A DNA stretch of 64,000 bases from contig JARGSG010000006.1 of the NCBI GenBank assembly GCA_030374805.1, positions 1,054,001 through 1,118,000 of the forward strand, in the 5' to 3' direction. The translations under genes were made by a program, and so were the position numbers. Positions 11,774 through 24,613 of this stretch are shown piece by piece; position 1 is the first letter of the stretch, and the number at the start of each line of letters is the position of its first letter. The notes beneath the pieces were generated by a model. It was not told where the DNA came from, made no database searches, and was given only the letters and a program-made list of their open reading frames with translations. This DNA is from Gracilaria gracilis (taxonomy: Eukaryota; Rhodophyta; Florideophyceae; Gracilariales; Gracilariaceae).

Positions 11774-12864
11774 TGGGATTTGCTTCCCTACGTAACCCGA
11801 GCGAGTACACGCAAGTAAGAACGGGTTTCCGGCTTCGGTGAGGTGGGGGTGTCTCGTTGATGAGAGCGCTAACCGTCACGACGGGGAATGGCAAACTTCC
11901 GTTTCCGGCTGCCCATCTCCACGAAAGTGGCATCTGGTGAAAGATCTGCACTTCCGGAGTCCGGTGGACTAACCTCTTTTCCCAGCGGGCATCAACTTTA
12001 ACTAACGGCGACGTTCCTGATCCAGGCGAAGTTGCTTCTCGACGCGGGAGAGCCATTGCAACGGAGATACTGCGTTTGAACACTCGCTCTGCAGGGTGGC
12101 GGATTCACCGGGCCACGGCAACGTACCACCCTATTGCACATGGCGGCGGGTTGCAACAATGCAGCGCCATGTGATTGGCTCGACCCTCTTCCACGTTATG
12201 GAGTGCAACGCATCTCTATTGGGCGACAAACCTGCCAAGTGGCCATGTGCACTATCGTCTGATTCCGGAAACGCCATGCGCCGTGGTAAGCCAAAAAATC
12301 AAGTAAATTAATTTGGCGTGCCACTCTGCATCCGCGCGCGCGCATGCGCATGCACCCCCAGCCGCTGGCACTCAAAAAATTAAGTATTTTGGCCGGCCAC
12401 CGGTACGTGCAATTTTGCACACGCGAGCGGCACTCCTGCAAATTATCTCCCGATGACGGCGCGCTTCTCACGGAGACTTCTGAGCCACACAGCGCACCTG
12501 TCAAGGGTTCTTCACGCAAATTGCATGCGTCCACTCCCTGAACCAGGCTCTACGACCCTATTCACAAGGATCCTTCACTTCACAACACCTACTGTGGGTA
12601 CTTCCCATTGGGCTAGTCGCTGCGCTGACCCATTGACGGGTCGGTGGAGACCGTCTTCTCGTTACGTCTTGCCTTCTGCGCCTCTTCCGAGCGAGACGTA
12701 GAAGTAGCCAACGACTTGGAGGCTTGCCCACGAGGGTTCTCATCACTAACAGTGGTCTTCCCCGCAGGGGTAACTTCGTCCTCATTACTGACATTCGCCT
12801 CGACCAAGGATCCCACACGCGTGTGCGTTAGCGGCGATATTCCCGATCCGAGCTCCTGTTTCTT

Positions 12865-15800
12865 TCAGAGCTGAAGCACGTCAGCCAATCCAGCAGATGC
12901 CGGAGCAGCCTGAACGCGATTACGTGAGTCCTCTTCCTCCTTAGGGTGCGATTCGGCAGCTGATATTACCGTAGCCGGGGGTCGAACTCTAGTTGAGTGC
13001 GTAGGTGTAGCGCGAGATGGGCTATCCTTGACTAGCTCTGATACCTCAAGTAGGTCCGATAAACCCCTTTCTTGGTGTGGGAGAATCGATTGGCGGTTCG
13101 CGCTGTTCCCGTTTGCTTCCGTTCCTTCCTGTGTTGCAGGTACTCCAGTTCCGGTTTCCGGTAGCGTTACCAATTCTTGGAGTGGGCTCGGTGCCCTGTA
13201 GACGCGATCGCGTGATATCCGTTCGTGTTGGTTATTAATTTCCAGCACGACGGTGTCTCCAGACATGGAAATAACCTTGTAGGGTCCATCCGCAATCGGG
13301 GATAGCTTGTGGCGGCGTTCGTTCTCCGGGTTATAATACTCCTTACGAAGGAACACATAATCTCCTACCTGTAAGTTAGGTAACGGTCTCCGAATTCGGC
13401 TATCAAAGTTGCGCTTGTAGGCGAGCTGAGCCCTGTCCATAGAGGAACGTGCTGCCGGTACCAGCTTGGTGAGCCATTTCTCCCACGCATCGCGGTACAA
13501 GCCCGGTGACGGGAACGTATCCAGAGTTGGCTGCGCCTCGATGGCTAGAGGAGGTGGTCTTCTCGACAGTACCAGTTCAAATGGTGAAAGTCCTGTTATC
13601 CGATGAACCTGGGTGTTGTATTTCTACGTGATAGCGTCCGTGAACTGATCCCATGTTTTGGGATGATGTGCCACATAGAATCTCAAAGCACCAAGGATGG
13701 TTCGATTAAATCTCTCTACTTCACCGTTCGCTTGCGGATGATAAGTCGTAGTGAATAAATCCCTAATATCCAGGATCCTACACACATCTTGAAAGAACTT
13801 CGAGGTGAATTGAGAGCCGTTATCGGAAAGTAACTGTACCGGTGGGCCATACAAAAAGACCCAGTGGGTAACAAAAGCTTGAGCCACAGTGGCTACTGTT
13901 ATCCGTTTGAGTGGAACTGTTCTAACCAATTTAGAGAACCTGTCGGTGATGACCAGTAGGTACCGGTTTCCTCGAGAGGTCTTAATCAATTCTCCAAGAA
14001 TGTCAATGGCGACGAACTCCAGCGGTGCCCGTGCGAAAAACAACGTTAACTCTTTCGAGTACTTTCTTAATTTGACGTCATTCTTGGCACAAGCCTGACA
14101 GCAACAGCGGACTGCGTAACAGTCGAACGCCATTGCGGGCCAATAGAAGTCCCTTCTAAAGGTGAGATAAAGCTTCTTTCCTCCCGGGTGGGCTCCCAAC
14201 TTCACATAGTGAGACAAGTGTAGTACGCGACTCTGTAAGGAGTGAGGTACCACCATTTGTGGGTTGGTTTCAACCGTTCGCACCAAGTAGCCTTGGTCAT
14301 TCACCTGGAAAGATATCCTATACCCACCGTTCAGACGGGCCCTAAACTGTATACAAAAGGGATCCATTTGCGGTTCTCGTATCATCTCCTCAGGCGAAAT
14401 CGGTACATATGACCCGGTATCCGGTTCTACAGTCTGTGTGGCAAGAATATCCTCACACACATCATCCGATAGGATTTCTGTCTTCCCCTCATCGAGTTCA
14501 CCAACCATAAAGCATGGTATCTCTTCCGTGTCTTCGGTCGGTTCAGCTTCTGCTGCAGTGCCCAAACGGGATAGAGCGTCTGCCTGCAAGTTCAAGGAGC
14601 CTTTCTTGTACACTAATTCAAAGTCAAATTCCGAGAGACGGAGTCTCCATCTCATCAGTCGACCCGACGGTTCGGTAATTTCCATGAGCCAGCGTAGGCA
14701 AGAATGGTCCGTGTGTACCCGAAAATGGGTTCCCATCAAGTATGGTCTCAACGTTGTGAGGGCCCATACAACGGCAAGGCATTCCTTCTCCGAAACGGAG
14801 TAATTCCGTTCGTGCACATTCAGTGATCTCGACCAATAACCAATAGGGTGACGTTTGCCAGACTCTTCCACCTGGGACAACGCACAACCAACTTGGTTCG
14901 CACTCGCATCAGTGTCAACCTCGTAGGGTAAGCCGGGTTTCGGCAGGGCCAAGACTGGTGGCGACGTTACGGCTTCAATTAGTGCCGCAAATGCGGACGC
15001 TTCCGCATCGCCAAAGGGTTCCAATTCCACTGGTCTTCCTTTCATCAGGAGTTTGTTCAACGGCGAAGCGATATCCGAAAAGTTCGGCACGAAACGACGA
15101 TAAACGTTACACAGGCCTAAGAAGGATCGAAGCTCAGTTTGAGTTCTTGGGTAGTTCGCCTCTTTCAAGGATTTTACCCGCACCTCGTCAATTAAGAGCT
15201 TCCCTGGGCGAATAATATGCCCAAGATACTTAACCGATTCGGTGAAAAACTCGCACTTCTTAAGCTTCAAGGTAATCCCTGCGTCCCGTAAAACGGTCAT
15301 AACTTCCCGTACATGGGTGAGATGGTCCTCCATATTATTGGAAAAGACGACGATGTCGTCCAAGTATACCAAACAGGTGGTCCATTTAAACCTAGCCAGG
15401 AGGATATCAACCGCTCGCTGAAACGTTGCGGGGGCGTTCGTTAACCCAAAGGGCATTCTCCGAAAACGGTACAGGCCTTGATGGCACACGAAGGCCGTCT
15501 TATCCTTATCTTCTTCCCTTATGGGCACTTGCCAGTATCCCCAATTGGCATCTAAAGTGGTGAACACTTTCGCGCTTCCTAGAGAATCGATATATTCGTC
15601 CTTACGAGGAATCGGGTATACGTCCTTCACTGTGACTGCATTTAACTTTCGGTAATCGATACAAAATCTTCATGATCCATCTGGCTTCGGCACCAAAACA
15701 ACTAGTGACGCCCAAGGGGATTGAGCGGGCTCAATAACGCTGGCTCGGAGCATCTTCTCGACTTGAGATTTTTCCTCTTTTCGGGCCTTCGGTCCTGGCC

Positions 15801-15912
15801 TGTAAGGGTGTTGCGCAATGGGCCAAGTGTTCGGAAGTAGATCGATACAATGCTCTGTGACTCCAATTGTTCCGAGAGTACCATCCCACATGGGCGTAAA
15901 CTCGCGGAGCAT
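12865..15912 (-). CDS. pol: E7 pol: reverse transcriptase, RNase H, integrase
   Basis: From high to low coordinates: the RT palm (readable FTTLDANWGYWQVP, then FGLTNAPATFQRA and YLDDIVVFS, the YxDD catalytic box), then RNase H (YEVDTDASANQVG ... LRPYLMGTHFRVHTDHSCL), a zinc-binding H2C2-type segment, the integrase core (LEFVAIDILG ... SDNGSQFTSKFF ... HPQANGEVERFNRTI), and a C-terminal domain at 13,500-12,865 (LQVGDYVFLRKEYY). The order RT-RH-IN marks it as Ty3/gypsy. It copies the element's RNA into DNA and inserts it. A few interruptions are present overall. Confidence 0.93.
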
Positions 15913-15951
15913 CTCGCGTAGCTTCTCCCGATGGGACTCCGGTACGTGCTT

Positions 15952-17097
15952 CTAATTGATCTTCATTAACTCCTCAACAGGGTTCGTCTGTTCAGTGCCA
16001 GGTGGCAACGGCTTAACCTCAAAAGGTGCTGGGGTGTCTGAAACCGAGTTCTTCTGGGTACCATCCGTATCGGATTCAAGCGATTCATTCCGTAATTCGG
16101 CGAATTCGGCGGCCTCCTCCCCCTCCTTAGGGTCAGATACACCGAGCACGGTTCCAATCGGAATCTTGGTGGGTATCACTGCAGCGGGGTGCGGTAGTAC
16201 CGTGCCAATTACTTGGTTCTTTGTTAACCATTGTTTGGTTTTGCCAAGGTTGGCAACCAGGACCTTAAAGGCTTCATCCGGTTGAATCGTTACGACTCCA
16301 TTAGCCAAAGCGATCTGGCGCTCTTCGTATAGTGCCGGTGACGGCTGCACTGTGTGTAGACCAAACTGTTTGGTGACTTCGACCCACACCTGGGACTCCG
16401 GCGGAAGATGCACCGATTTGAGCACGTGCAACTTCGTTGATGCCATTGTGCCTTTGGTAGGCTGATGTGCAACTGGAAGCGGTACGTGTTTCCGCGTAGC
16501 GGCTCGCAGAGGTCTCCGGACAATCGGAATTATTGAAACGTCTCCCATTTCTATGGTACGCTTCCGAGGACGTATATTTTTCACAAAACTGTCACAGAAA
16601 TCACAACCCAGTATAACTGGTGCGGCTAGCGAATCGCAAACGACGAAATCTACCTTCACGAGGTGCCTTCCTAATCTTACCAGGAGCGAAATGTAACCAG
16701 CCGTACTAATCGGATTGTTGTTGGCATCCGAAATATCCATTGATGGACCGTAACGAAAACGTTGCTGAAGAGCAGGCGGTTTCAGTTTCCTGTGAATAAG
16801 GTTAGGAGCAGCGCCTGGGTCTAGGACCGACAACTGACGAACCATAAAATGTTCTGAAAGGCCGAGGTCGGCGTAAACTTTATAGTTCCGCCTGGCCATA
16901 ACCAGGATTCTATCCGGGAAACGGAGATTAGAGGCCCGTCTCCACGGTCGACAAAGAACACAAAAGTGTTCCGAATCCACGTCGGTGGCTGCCAATTTCC
17001 TTGATATGATCGTAACAGTCGGGGAGCGAAGCGGAGGCGCCTCGGGCGTCTTCTGCTTCGACTTGGAAGACGCCCCTCCCGTCCGGGAGACTCCCAT
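15952..17097 (-). CDS. E7 aspartic protease region
   Basis: A 381-codon open stretch. The active-site context LSVLDPGAAPNLIHRK resembles the retropepsin D[TS]GA loop with an unusual P, and a second half with VILGCDFCDSFV matches the usual ILG.D(F/W) segment. Proteases of this kind cleave the element's polyprotein. The C-terminal 130 residues are acidic and lead into the RT. Confidence 0.75.
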   Translation of the reverse strand: MGVSRTGGASSKSKQKTPEAPPLRSPTVTIISRKLAATDVDSEHFCVLCRPWRRASNLRFPDRILVMARRNYKVYADLGLSEHFMVRQLSVLDPGAAPNLIHRKLKPPALQQRFRYGPSMDISDANNNPISTAGYISLLVRLGRHLVKVDFVVCDSLAAPVILGCDFCDSFVKNIRPRKRTIEMGDVSIIPIVRRPLRAATRKHVPLPVAHQPTKGTMASTKLHVLKSVHLPPESQVWVEVTKQFGLHTVQPSPALYEERQIALANGVVTIQPDEAFKVLVANLGKTKQWLTKNQVIGTVLPHPAAVIPTKIPIGTVLGVSDPKEGEEAAEFAELRNESLESDTDGTQKNSVSDTPAPFEVKPLPPGTEQTNPVEELMKIN

Positions 17098-17099
17098 AC

Positions 17100-19220
17100 T
17101 TAGTTTTTCGGAGCCGGAACCGCCTGATGCGGACGATTTCCCTCCGCGGGACCTACCTGATTCCCGTCTACCGGTGCGCGACGCTGAGCCTGAAGGTTAT
17201 TCTGCGCGAAGGCAGGGGTACCATGCATGGTTCCAGCAGCTCCCTCAAGGGCCAACGAATGCTTAGCGCCTTCATAGAATGTTCTGGGGACCCGTGTCTG
17301 TTGCTCGGGCGTCAGAGACTCGAACTGAGTGACCTTCTTCAACCTATCCCGTGCCGGGACCGTGCACTGCGGTGAGATATGACCAAATTCATAACATTCG
17401 TAGCAGATCACTGCGGTTGAACCATCGGTGGGACGCGCTATAACACGACCCTGGTGGGTGCTACCCCTCCATCCTGGGCGAGTTGTCCTCATCATGCGAC
17501 CTCCATAGAATACCGGTGCTGCCGGAACTCGGCGGTCCTGGGCATACAGGGCCGGATCGCACTTCGTAGACGGCACCGTGGTTGACGGCAATTCCGAGGC
17601 GGCAATTGAAGTGCCGATAGAATTCGGATTACTACCTATGAGGTGCACATTATCCATGTCCATACTTGCTTCATTGCCATGTGAAAGGTCCAGAGAAGAG
17701 TCAGAATTATTGGCAAACAGTACCTTACGAGGCTTCGACTTGGAGGGACGCCGAGCTCGGAGCGTATCCCCTTCAGCGTGGGCGTACTGTACCAATTCTA
17801 AATAGGTTATCTTCCAATTCTCCTCCCGATAACGGACTACCAGTGCCCGAATCGCGGGATTCAGCCCATCGACAAACATCGCACGTCTCTCCTGTGAAGG
17901 ATGAACATTACCACAGCAGTGGAAAGCCTTATTCAGGCGCGTTGAATAGGCCGTTTCCGTTTCTTCCGGACGTTGCTTCAGTTCCCTAAGGGCCGACGTA
18001 GCCTGCTTAATAGCATGACCAGTAGCGTATGACCTTAAGAGGTAATGAACCGCTTCGGGCCAACAAGTAACGCCGCCTTTCGAGGCTCTTGACGATCCAA
18101 GGATGGAATTAAACTGGTCTTCAGCCTGACCTTTCAGGTAATAGGAGAGGGCAATGTACGCCTGTCCCTCCGTCATTCCGAGAATATCGGCTTCATGAAC
18201 GAACCTAGAGAGGAAATCCAGCACCCGGATGGGGTCTTCTCCTGTAAACTCGCGATTCTTGAGTGTCACGCTGAGCTTACGGATGTGGGCCCTCACCTTT
18301 TCGGTACTTCTAGAGGTTCTCTTCCCTTCGGACTTCTGTAACCGATAGTAACGGTACTATAACAACTTCCGATAAAGCGGATTCGTAGGCTTCAACTCCT
18401 TAAGACCAGGACACTTAGCTCCCTTCTCCCGGGTACGAATTGCACCTTGAGAGGTAAACGTGGCCCTTGAACGGGACGATCGAGAGTGTCGACGACGACT
18501 ACCTTCCAAGGCAGTGGACGATGACGACGATGACGATCTGTCCGAGCTGTCGGAGTCAGAGTCAGAGTCAGACGAATCCACGTGGTGTCGAAACTCTTTC
18601 GAGGACTTGCGATGGCTCTTCTTATCAGATTGATGAACGAAATCTTTCGAAACAGACTTCTCCCGTGGGGGGACTTCTACTTCTTCATCCATCCTAATAA
18701 TGGCTTCGAGGGTACCCAGACTAGCGTGAATTCGATCCGTTGTGGCACGGAACTCCTCTATTATCCGATGATAGGCATCCACGAAACCCTGTGGGGAACC
18801 AAAGCACTCCAGAATTGAGTTCATTTCCTGTGTAAGGAGCTGGATTTCTCCCGAAACATCTCTCATTTGAGCGTCTTTCACTTCCTTGCGAAGCGATTCG
18901 ACCTCCTTTGTGAATGCAGCTTGAGAGCTAGCTCTCCCCGCGCTCTGGGCCTCAAGCATGCAAACTTGAGTATCCAATTCGGATAATACTGCGTCACTTG
19001 CCGCAGTAGCGGATAAGGGTCCTTCCGGAGGAACGGAAGGGGGCCCGGCCACTGGGGCATCAGACGTCTTCGACGGTTGTTTCCGGCTCCCGGATTTCTT
19101 CTCCTTCACCGGTAGCGATTCAGGAACTGACCGCGCTTGCGGGGGTAAACCAGAACCAACAGAACGGGCCTTGCACGGACTTGGCCGTTTTCCGGATCCC
19201 ATTCCAATGACAGAAAACAA
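17100..19220 (-). CDS. gag: E7 gag-like protein
   Basis: Open stretches at 19,220-18,357 and 18,296-17,100 are in the same frame. The N-terminal part is Ser/Asp-rich with a long helical region and a basic RS-like segment. The second carries a gag capsid-like region (DFLSRFVHEADILGMTEGQ ... YLKGQAEDQFNS) and near its C-terminus a CCHC zinc knuckle, CYECYEFGHISPQC, the nucleic-acid-binding motif of gag nucleocapsids. It would form the particle that packages the element's RNA. Confidence 0.85.
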
Positions 19221-19348
19221 CCCAAGCGGGGAAACAACTCCAAAAACAACAACAAACTTCTAGTTTCGAACTCTTATGAGTACTACTTCAATTAAACTTC
19301 CTTTTCAGGCCCTAGTCCACTAGACTCTTCTAAGTCGGGAGACCAGAA

Positions 19349-20343
19349 TGTAGATCAAACCCCAAAGAGAGTACGTGTTTACCAGGGTGTCGGAGTCCTG
19401 CTCCCACAAAAGGGCGAACTCAGAAGTAGAGCCCTCTGCCCGTGCGCGTGCCGCGTGGCAGCCGGGTGTAAACCGGAGACGGTACTGGAATAGCCTGCAG
19501 TGGTAAAGAAGAGCGTGGGCCTAGAGAGAAATAACCGACGACGGATCAAGAGAGAACGAATCTAGAAGTGGAGCGAACGGTGCCGTAAGACGGTGTAATG
19601 CTCCTACGGAGAACCACACGAGCGAAGCTACGGCCCGTGCCAACGGCGGGAACAGGGCCGATAGCGGAACAAGACACACACACGAGTGTCCAGATATAAC
19701 TCTATACAGAGGCGGAAGCGAGACCTGCACCACGAAAACGATGAACTGAACAAAGATCCGTTACCTCGGTGAACGACAACAAATACAACCTGATACTGGG
19801 GTAATTAGCGAAACAAGCCAGAAACTGGTAGTAAAGAACTTCCTTAGGGACCCTGAGGGGTGATTGTACCGAGACCAGTCGTGGTTACTCTCCTTAGTGG
19901 AGCCGTGAACCTACGTAGGCAGTAGCAACCATGGCCCAGCCTTCGGGATGAAGACCACGTACTTCAAGAAGAAGATACGACTCAGGTGAGTTTTACTTAG
20001 TGGCTCCAGGGCGAGATCGCCCGAACATATATACTATCTACTGTATTTAGGGCTGCGCACTCCCACGAGGGCTCTACACGTGGACAACCCAGTGTCAGGG
20101 TGCCACAGTATCTACCCAGCGGGTGTGACGCCAAATATTTGGACAAATATGCCACAAGGCCCTACTCTACACCTATTTCATAGGTTCTATCCCCGATTCA
20201 CCTAACAAGATACGTCCCAACAATATTTCCAATTTCACCCGAAACGGGGTCCATATTCATAGTCTGACACGTCAGGGCTCAATGGATAGAGCTCCATTAT
20301 GAGAACCTTCATTGTGCCGACATCGGATTGTTATTGCTCTACA
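19349..20343 (-). repeat. 5' LTR of E7
   Basis: 995 bp, 5' in the element's orientation. Three bases beyond its inner end, on the minus strand, is a TGGTCTCCCGACTTAGAA-type primer-binding site starting with the expected TGG. The matching tRNA was not identified with confidence. Confidence 0.95.
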
Positions 20344-20348
20344 CTTTT
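20344..20348. repeat. Target-site duplication of E7 (right)
   Basis: CTTTT, identical to 8,147-8,151. The original sequence therefore joined 8,151 to 20,349. Confidence 0.9.
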
Positions 20349-20600
20349 ATGCTCATATTATATCAAAATATTCGTTCACTTCTCAGTACTAGGCAAGTCA
20401 CCTCACTCTCACATACATAATACTACACGCCCTACATGTTTTATTTAGTCCTTCTCATAATCCATTATCATCGGTCCCTTCTAGTAGTCCCCATCTGTGT
20501 TATCAGCCTTGTGGCCTTGTACCTCGTCATCTTCCTCTTCGTAATCCTCCTCTCTAACTTCCTCTTTCTCCATTTCAAAGTTGCTCACAGAACTTTCCTC

Positions 20601-22011
20601 CTAGTCCAGCTGGTCGTTCGGGTCTTCCCCGAGTCCAAATTTCTCATCTAAGAATTTGGGCCGAAAAGCAGGCTGCCTGTGCACCGCATTAGGGAGCTTG
20701 TATCCTTCGGGCACAAAGTACATATGATACCGTAGACAATTTTCTTTCACCAGCGCATCCATGTACCCAGCCCCAGCATTAAACACATCTCCCCTTCCAA
20801 TAAACATGGGGTACGGTGGAACCCTGAACTTCTTCACAACCATCGTACGAGACAGCCTCTTCAAACTCTTGTCATCCGTCATATACATATTATGTGATCT
20901 CTCAGATACCCATATCATAAAAGAGCTCCCCCCGGAGGCCATCATGAAGAATCCTGGAATGTCCCCATTGTTCCTCTCCACATTCGTCAACCCTCGGAAA
21001 TCGGTGTGCAACACCTGCCTCTGGCAACCTTCCCCCGTACACACCAAACTTCCTCCTGTTTCCGGCGCATACATTCTCTTCTTCGCCCTACTGCTGTTAC
21101 ACAGACGAAGAGCGGCTGCTATCTGCCCGAACCTAGCATCCAACAACGCCCTCTTTCTCACCATCATCAAATTCTTCTCATCCGATTCCATGTAATTCAC
21201 AATCCCCTTCTTCGTGGTAATGTATCGCCTAATGCTCTCCATCCTATCCCCGCGTCCTTCCCATCCCCCGCATTGATCATAGGGTTCCATCTCTTGCGGT
21301 TCTTCTCGAACTTGAGGTCCGGCTGTTCCAAGAAATCCTTGTGAAAGAACTCCAACATGCTCTCTGTCACATCTTCATCCAACACCACCCCCGTGTTCTT
21401 CGCCTCATCTGACATGCCTTCGTCACTCCAAATTCCTCCAGCACACAGAATTCTCTCTCCATCAACTCCATTCTTTTCGCGGGAAAATACTCTCGCGCGA
21501 GGTCATCCCTCTCCATCGCCGCCATCCAAAGAGCCTCTTCCTCTCTTTTCGGCTTTCCCTTCAACGGGAGCTTCACCCCAAGAACTGGTTTCTTCGTAGT
21601 ACTTAGTTCTTGGTGCACATTTCGGGCTGCATGACAGCACACCGCGTGATGCACCGCCCTTAAATCCTCCACCGTTAAACACCCCGCCCTTTGCTGCTTT
21701 CGTAGGTTAAGCATATCCATCCACGGGTGCTGGTGTTTCACAGCATTCTTCCCTTCCGGCCACTCACTCGGCAGTGCACTCACCATATTCTTCCATGACA
21801 TATCTGATCCCCCGGTGTACTCCCCAGCTGTCTCCATCCCCTTCGGGAGAACATCCGGATTGTTATCCTCAAAGCTACGCATTCCTCCTTCATCTTCCCT
21901 CCCCTGTTCATCCCCAACAAATCCACTGTCCTTCTCACTACTATCAATCTCCTCCTAGCCCTCACTGGACGACATCACATTGATTTTCTGCTCCTTAAAA
22001 GAACTTCTACA
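20601..22011 (-). pseudogene. Protein with 2OG-Fe(II) dioxygenase-like C-terminus, broken
   Basis: Minus-strand open stretches at 21,882-21,367, 21,415-21,197 and 21,290-20,601 cover a region of about 450 codons with two or three interruptions. The last 120 residues resemble a double-stranded beta-helix oxygenase. There is a VLHTDFRGL box (HxD iron ligands), then a strand GSSFMIWV, then IGRGDVFNAGAGY, then LRYHMYFVPEG, where the Arg would bind 2-oxoglutarate. In the relatives I know, the second of these boxes usually has His as distal iron ligand, and here it appears to be Asn. The upstream part is unrecognised. It may continue the ParB-like gene just upstream in the same direction. The substrate (nucleic acid or protein) cannot be told from sequence. 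Confidence 0.45.
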
Positions 22012-24313
22012 ATGCAGTCCTCGTCATTTTCCTCAACAGGTTAAAAACCTCCAAAGGTATTCCCAGAGAAGATGTGTTCAACGTACCCTTCCCTCTTCGC
22101 TTCGGGGCAGATTGCACATCATCTTCATTCTCGTCGTCAGTAAGCACCACAGAAGTTTTCTTCCTCGTTTTCCTCTTCTTCCCTACAACCCGTCCAACCT
22201 ACCCTTCTCTCAAGCGACCCGGAACCACCTTACGTCTTGTGCTAGGTCTTAACACCGGTGGTTCTGGTGCAGGGCTTTCCACCACCATGGGATCGTTCTC
22301 CACCTCAGCAGATGGAGCCGTGGCCGTCCCCTCCGGTTCCACAACCTGTTCAATAACCTCCTCTGCAACGTCCTCCTCCTTTGAACTTCGCAACGGTACT
22401 TTAAAGTGTTTTTCCAGCTTGGTACCTGCAGTCTTCAACCTTCTAGACACCATCCCGTCCCACAAACGCTTTGTTCCCGCGAGCTCCATTTTGGCTGTTT
22501 GCTTCCCGAGATATTCCAAGACAGATACCCTCTTTCCTCCAACCTTGAGAACCGTCTGCATCACTTTCTCAACTCTCATATTCTTTCTCTTGGCAGTCAT
22601 GTCGCAAAGCTTAAACATACCAATTGCACACTGAAAGAAGTGCTTCCTCATATCCTCAAAACGGCCCGTCCTCCCTGCAGAGAACATTCTCAGTGGCACA
22701 TGCAATTGCAAGCAACGGACGACGAAACGGAATTTCCCATCTGCGAATTCCATAAGAAGGTCACTGGACACATGTGTGAGCGTCAGCGGCGGCCCTTCCT
22801 TACACACCTTCTCAAAAAATTGGAGAAGCCCCTCGCTTTGCACAAACTTCAGAGCCAGTGCCGCATAGCGATTCAAGTGACGCATACTATAGTCCCCGAT
22901 AAACCCACTTCTTTTCAACGCGCCCGCTATCTGTTTTGGTGTCACCTTCTTCACATCCACTCCTCCTTCTTCAATGATGTTTTCAACGAAGGACACCGTG
23001 CTGTGAAGCTTTTCTGCGAAAGACATCTTCAGAACATTGGAGCTCATCTCGTTCAGGAGATTGCCAAGTCCTAGCATTTCATTCATGACCATCGGATTAC
23101 CATCCTTCCTCCTCCATAACACAACATCCAGAGTCTTCCCTATATCCTCTCACTTCCCTCCTTCCTCACGCAGGTCCTGTAACACAAGGAATCGGTGATT
23201 TCCGTCTATAAGTATTACAGGCAGCACAAGTCTCCCGTCAACGATGTCACTCGCATCCAAATCGCCTACAAATGTGACGGAAATCGAACCGGCAGAGAGA
23301 AGCCAACCAAAGTTGCGGCACTTCATCTTCGTGGCCTCCTTGTGCGCCAGGTTCACACTGTGAACCGTCTTCTTCGGGATTTCAATCATCTCGATATCCA
23401 TCGTCAACCGCTGCTGAATATAGTCGGCGAGAGATATCTTCGGTAGCGGCAGCGTGGTTTCCACCTCATGCGACGGAACTCTATCTCCTCTATCGAACAA
23501 ATCCCCCTCAGGTCCATCCAGAGAAGCCTTACTAGTCCCAATGACCTCCACAACATCTTCATCGGAGTCATCCACGATATTAACCCTCTCAATTGCTCCC
23601 ACTGGTTTCTCCATCCCTTTAGAACCTCTTCGTCCTCCTCCTCTCGTTGGTTCAGACTGGAGTTTGGCGGTTTTAGAGAAATGCTCAGCCGATTCTTTGA
23701 CCTCCTCAACATCTTCACTTTCAGGCTGAGAGGTGGACGACTTCCCGGCCCCGGGGTGCGGAGTGGGGGGCGAAGTGGGACTCTGCGGAATCTCAATTGA
23801 GGCCATCATCGACATATATCAGGCATACAACCGAGCCGAAAACAATTCGGCGAGCTCACTCGGGGGATCCTTTGGACCTTGGAAACTTTAAGGGTACTTC
23901 GCGTCTAGATGACTTGAAATATTCGTCCTCCAGGTAACCACCAAATCCTCACCCTCTAAGGCAGTGGCGCTTAGATGATGGCCATGCATTGAACGGCAGA
24001 GCCCCTTCCTGGTACCACCAGCAGGCCCCACGCCACGTACTTCCGCATTACCAACTTCAACCCTGTTCTTGTCCTTTCCAAGGCTGATGAACAAAGATAC
24101 AGAGTCGCCTCCTTTTACCTTATGTGGAGCGGGAGTACTCGTCTTCTTCTTCATCGCGCGCGGTGTTCCCCGCTCGGAACGCGATGTTGGCCTACGAGAG
24201 GTGGAGACCTTCGCCTTTCCTCTTCCTGGCGTAAACGGCGCCATTTCTGACCTCTCGCTGTTCCTCTTCGATCGCGCTGACTCCCGCCCTCTTTTATGGT
24301 TCAGAGGCGCCAT
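22012..24313 (-). pseudogene. ParB/sulfiredoxin-like domain protein, broken
   Basis: Starting at the ATG of MAPLNHKRGRESARSK (24,313), one reading frame can be followed to about 22,010 with roughly five interruptions. The head is basic and Ser/Pro-rich. At about 23,420-23,150 comes a ParB-like core: PLPKISLADYIQQR, then MIEIPKK, then LPVILIDGNHRFLVLQDL, where DGNHR matches the (D/E)GxHR box of ParB-type nucleotide-binding domains. A helical region follows (NEMLGLGNLLNEMSSNVLKM, then VTPKQIAGALKRSGFIGDYSMRHLNRYAAL), placed where ParB proteins carry their helix-turn-helix. The tail is acidic then basic (VGKKRKTRKK). ParB proteins bind palindromic parS sites in bacteria; the function in a eukaryote is unknown. 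It faces a palindrome-rich spacer and a divergent DNA-methyltransferase gene. Confidence 0.55.
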
Positions 24314-24613
24314 GTTGGATACAAAGGGTTCAAACAATTCGAAACGCGGATTACGACCGTCTAGAATGCTCGCGAGAACGTATAGTGGACGTACCCTTCT
24401 CAATAACGTTCGTTGCCTTCACTTCCTGACCAAACACTGCGCCCGCTCAATATAGGATTGAACTCAAGGGGTTCCGTATTTCACGTTTTAGAAATCACTT
24501 TCGCTTTATTTAGAAAGCTATATGATCGTCATAACTACTACGTACTTGTAGCTATAGGATAAAGGCACCCAGTTTTGAAGGAAAAAAATGAATTGCGTCC
24601 GTTAAGTTTTCGG

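Larger units (their letters stand above)
8152..20343 (-). mobile_element. Complete-looking Ty3/gypsy element with antisense accessory gene (E7)
   Basis: A 12.2-kb element bounded by two 995-bp LTRs (TGTAGA...TCTACA) and a CTTTT target duplication. Gag, protease, RT, RNase H, integrase and a chromodomain follow in order on the minus strand. A separate gene lies on the plus strand between pol and the 3' LTR. The two LTRs differ by only about a dozen bases by eye (roughly 1.3 percent), so the insertion is young. The coding regions carry only a few interruptions. It landed between the 3' ends of the PanE-like pseudogene and the minus-strand gene at 20.6 kb. Large gypsy elements with antisense extra genes are known in plants (for example Grande). 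Confidence 0.95.
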
